Shown here: positions 6,775-7,987 of the stretch, one piece after another | Layout: each line of letters opens with the position of its first letter | How positions within the stretch are numbered: the first letter of the stretch is position 1 | DNA from: Christensenella sp. UBA1260 | GTDB lineage: Bacteria; Bacillota; Clostridia; Christensenellales; CAG-917 | DNA length: 7,987 nucleotides | Direction: 5' to 3' | Assembly (NCBI GenBank): GCA_002308155.1 | Contig: DBVQ01000079.1 | Coordinates: forward strand, 18,710-26,696 | Position numbers and translations under genes: made by a program | The notes under the pieces: model-generated | What the model was told of the DNA's origin: nothing | Databases searched by the model: none | Seen by the model: only the letters and a program-made list of their open reading frames with translations

Positions 6775-6909
6775 CAGTATTGCAAAATAATGTCAAAACA
6801 GGTAGTGAATAAGGCATATTCTTGGTTCAAACAAACATGGGCCTAATTGTCAACATAAAAAACAGTTTTTGAAAAATTGCGTTTTAATGCACATATAGTC
6901 AATAAATTG

Positions 6910-6938
6910 TTGCAAAAATTGTCTATTTATGTTAAAAT
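6910..6938 (+). promoter_or_regulatory. Promoter of the LytS-like kinase gene
   Basis: TTGCAA (6910-6915), a 17-base spacer and TAAAAT (6933-6938) each match the consensus at 5 of 6 positions. Transcription would start near 6945, giving a leader of about 98 bases that includes an inverted repeat and the ribosome site. Confidence 0.7.
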
Positions 6939-6967
6939 ATTTCCAATATTTTAATCGCTAACACAAT

Positions 6968-6993
6968 GATAAAAAGTTGAAGAGGTTTTTATC
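6968..6993 (+). repeat. Inverted repeat in the 5' leader of the LytS-like kinase gene
   Basis: GATAAAAA (6968-6975) and TTTTTATC (6986-6993) form a perfect 8-bp AT-rich stem around a 10-base loop, about 50 bases before the ATG. It could be an RNA hairpin or a protein-binding dyad. It is not followed by a T run, so it is not a typical terminator. Chance cannot be excluded in AT-rich DNA. Confidence 0.4.
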
Positions 6994-7042
6994 GGTAAAG
7001 TAACCCGTATTATTATGGTTTTGGCAAGGAGAGTGTTGTAGT

Positions 7043-7987
7043 ATGGATATGTTTGGCTCAATAAACATAGCAACCGAGTTTGTGGCAGTACTGTTGGTGT
7101 TTGCGACGATTATCGGGACAATCGCCTTATCTAAAAGAAGTAGCAAAGAGAAAATCCACTTGGTTATTCTTATGCTTCTGCTGGGAATATCCGCACTTGC
7201 CAACGGTCTTTATTTTGTTTTTAAAGGAAGAGAAGGCGAGAGCATAAAAACGCTTGTTTTTATTTTGAAGTTTGTCAAAATTAGTGCAGGTTTTTGGTTG
7301 GTCGCCGAAGTCAACAGTTTTATTTTGGGCTTGTTTGGAGAGCCAAAGTCGCGATATAAGGTTTACAACATTTGCGTGTATTCCGTTATGGGCGCAATGA
7401 CACTACTACTTGTCATAAATATATTCGTGCATTTCATGTACCATGTGGACGAGAATAACGTTTATCAAAGAAACACTGCATTTTTCATTATTTATTTGGT
7501 GGAAGGGCTCGTTTGGGTGGCGGATACTGTATTGTTTGTCCTCAACCAAAAAAGATTGTCAAAACTAGTCAAACGGACATTTTATATAAGCCTCTTGTTC
7601 CTTGTCGTGACAACGGTCTTGCAATTCGTTTTCCCACAGATTGCGTTTTACGATATTATGATTGCTATGAGCATCGTGTTTTTGATGTTTGGAGAGCAAA
7701 TACAGATGCGTGAACAGATAGCTGACAGAGATGAACAACTTACGCAGCAAAAGTTAAAACTTTTGCAACGTCAAGTTTCTCCACATTTCATATATAATGC
7801 ATTGACCGCAATCCAGGCGCTTCCCGGTAATCCTGATGAGACCAAGAGAGCCATTGGGGATTTTGCAAAATATTTGAGAGAATCCTTGTCAACGATCAAT
7901 GAAAATACGCTCATTCCATTTGCAAAAGAATTGGAAAACGTGCAGATTTATTTCCGATTGGAAAAAATCCGTTTTGGGGAGACTTTG
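7043..7987 (+). CDS. LytS-type sensor histidine kinase, 7-TM N-terminus with His_kinase domain (3' end outside window)
   Basis: The frame runs without a stop from ATG 7043 through the right edge, 315 codons. Residues 1-217 contain about seven hydrophobic helices (roughly 9-29, 38-60, 70-96, 108-130, 146-166, 178-196, 201-217) with short loops, resembling 7-TM kinase sensor regions. A charged coiled-coil-like linker (218-243) follows. Then comes the His_kinase (PF06580-like) signature LQRQVSPHFIYNALTAIQ with phosphoacceptor H248, and downstream LIPFAKELENVQIYFRLEKIRFG, the conserved helix before the ATPase domain. The GHKL ATPase lies beyond the window. The start is chosen from AAGGAG (7026-7031), about eleven bases upstream, slightly long; ATG at 7049 would be too far. 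By family knowledge these kinases pair with LytTR regulators, usually the next gene, which would be off the right edge. The signal is unknown. Confidence 0.88.
   Translation, partial: MDMFGSINIATEFVAVLLVFATIIGTIALSKRSSKEKIHLVILMLLLGISALANGLYFVFKGREGESIKTLVFILKFVKISAGFWLVAEVNSFILGLFGEPKSRYKVYNICVYSVMGAMTLLLVINIFVHFMYHVDENNVYQRNTAFFIIYLVEGLVWVADTVLFVLNQKRLSKLVKRTFYISLLFLVVTTVLQFVFPQIAFYDIMIAMSIVFLMFGEQIQMREQIADRDEQLTQQKLKLLQRQVSPHFIYNALTAIQALPGNPDETKRAIGDFAKYLRESLSTINENTLIPFAKELENVQIYFRLEKIRFGETL

Larger units (their letters stand above)
6728..7042. other. 315-base AT-rich divergent intergenic region
   Basis: No convincing gene is present. It holds a minus-strand promoter candidate next to the PPC gene (6746-6774) and a plus-strand promoter for the LytS-like kinase (6910-6938). 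It also contains a leader inverted repeat (6968-6993) and the kinase ribosome site. A GC-rich patch (about 6756-6772) stands out from the AT-rich remainder. Short open frames at 6790 (18 codons) and 6837 (11 codons) lack ribosome sites. Confidence 0.7.

Noticed and set aside
6374..6790. Long plus-strand open frame (138 codons) opposite the PPC gene
   Set aside because: It is antisense to a clearly conserved PPC domain, lacks a ribosome site and has no recognisable domain; it reflects codon bias of the real gene.
6790..6846. Possible 18-residue peptide gene (ATG at 6790, TAA at 6844-6846) next to the kinase genes, considered as a signal peptide
   Set aside because: No ribosome site precedes the ATG, there is no leader or processing motif and no cysteine or export gene nearby. 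It also overlaps the candidate upstream region of the PPC gene.
6862..6889. GTTTT-containing repeats considered as a LytTR operator before the LytS-like kinase
   Set aside because: The two copies are 16 bp apart, not 21-22, and fit the consensus poorly.
6852..6933. Inverted AACATAAA (6852-6859) and TTTATGTT (6926-6933) in the AT-rich gap
   Set aside because: Eight AT-rich base pairs separated by 66 bases are expected by chance in such DNA.

Overview
The window looks like an ordinary chromosomal segment from a low-to-moderate GC Gram-positive bacterium, most likely Bacillota of the Clostridia type. The grounds are strong GGAG-type ribosome sites, sigma-A-like promoters, a LytTR/GHKL two-component pair, a second LytS-like kinase and an EFR1-type flavodoxin-ferredoxin protein. 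Species cannot be assigned from the sequence. I see no RNA genes, insertion sequences, CRISPR arrays or phage genes.

Layout: (1) 1-1479 (+) is the C-terminal part of an FtsX/MacB-type ABC transporter permease, open at the left edge. (2) A bidirectional terminator (about 1500-1533) separates it from a convergent two-gene operon on the minus strand. That operon is read from 3954 down to 1542: an extended-SDR/NAD-dependent epimerase-like protein with an unusual C-terminal zinc-finger-like module, overlapping by 14 bases an EFR1-family protein with a flavodoxin-like domain and two [4Fe-4S] clusters. (3) A 212-base divergent intergenic region (3955-4166) carries a perfect consensus promoter for the rightward genes. 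It also carries two direct 9-mers, 21 bp apart start to start, that resemble an AgrA/LytTR operator. (4) 4167-4871 (+) encodes a REC-LytTR response regulator and 4873-6240 (+) its polytopic GHKL sensor kinase, in one operon. (5) A second bidirectional terminator (about 6261-6299), almost the same in sequence as the first, separates the kinase from a convergent PPC/DUF296 gene (6308-6727, minus). (6) A 315-base AT-rich gap holds divergent promoters and a leader hairpin. It is followed by a 7-TM LytS/His_kinase-family sensor kinase (7043 onward, +), cut by the right edge before its ATPase domain.

Working model: the LytTR regulator (4167-4871), driven by the adjacent AgrC-like kinase, may bind the direct repeats. 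It could then control its own operon, the divergent redox operon, or both. The repeat geometry suits the divergent operon at least as well as the regulator's own promoter. The redox operon pairs an NAD-binding SDR with an iron-sulfur flavoprotein, which suggests electron transfer or a reductive modification, but its substrate cannot be read from the sequence. The second kinase probably belongs to a separate LytTR-type system whose regulator lies beyond the right edge.
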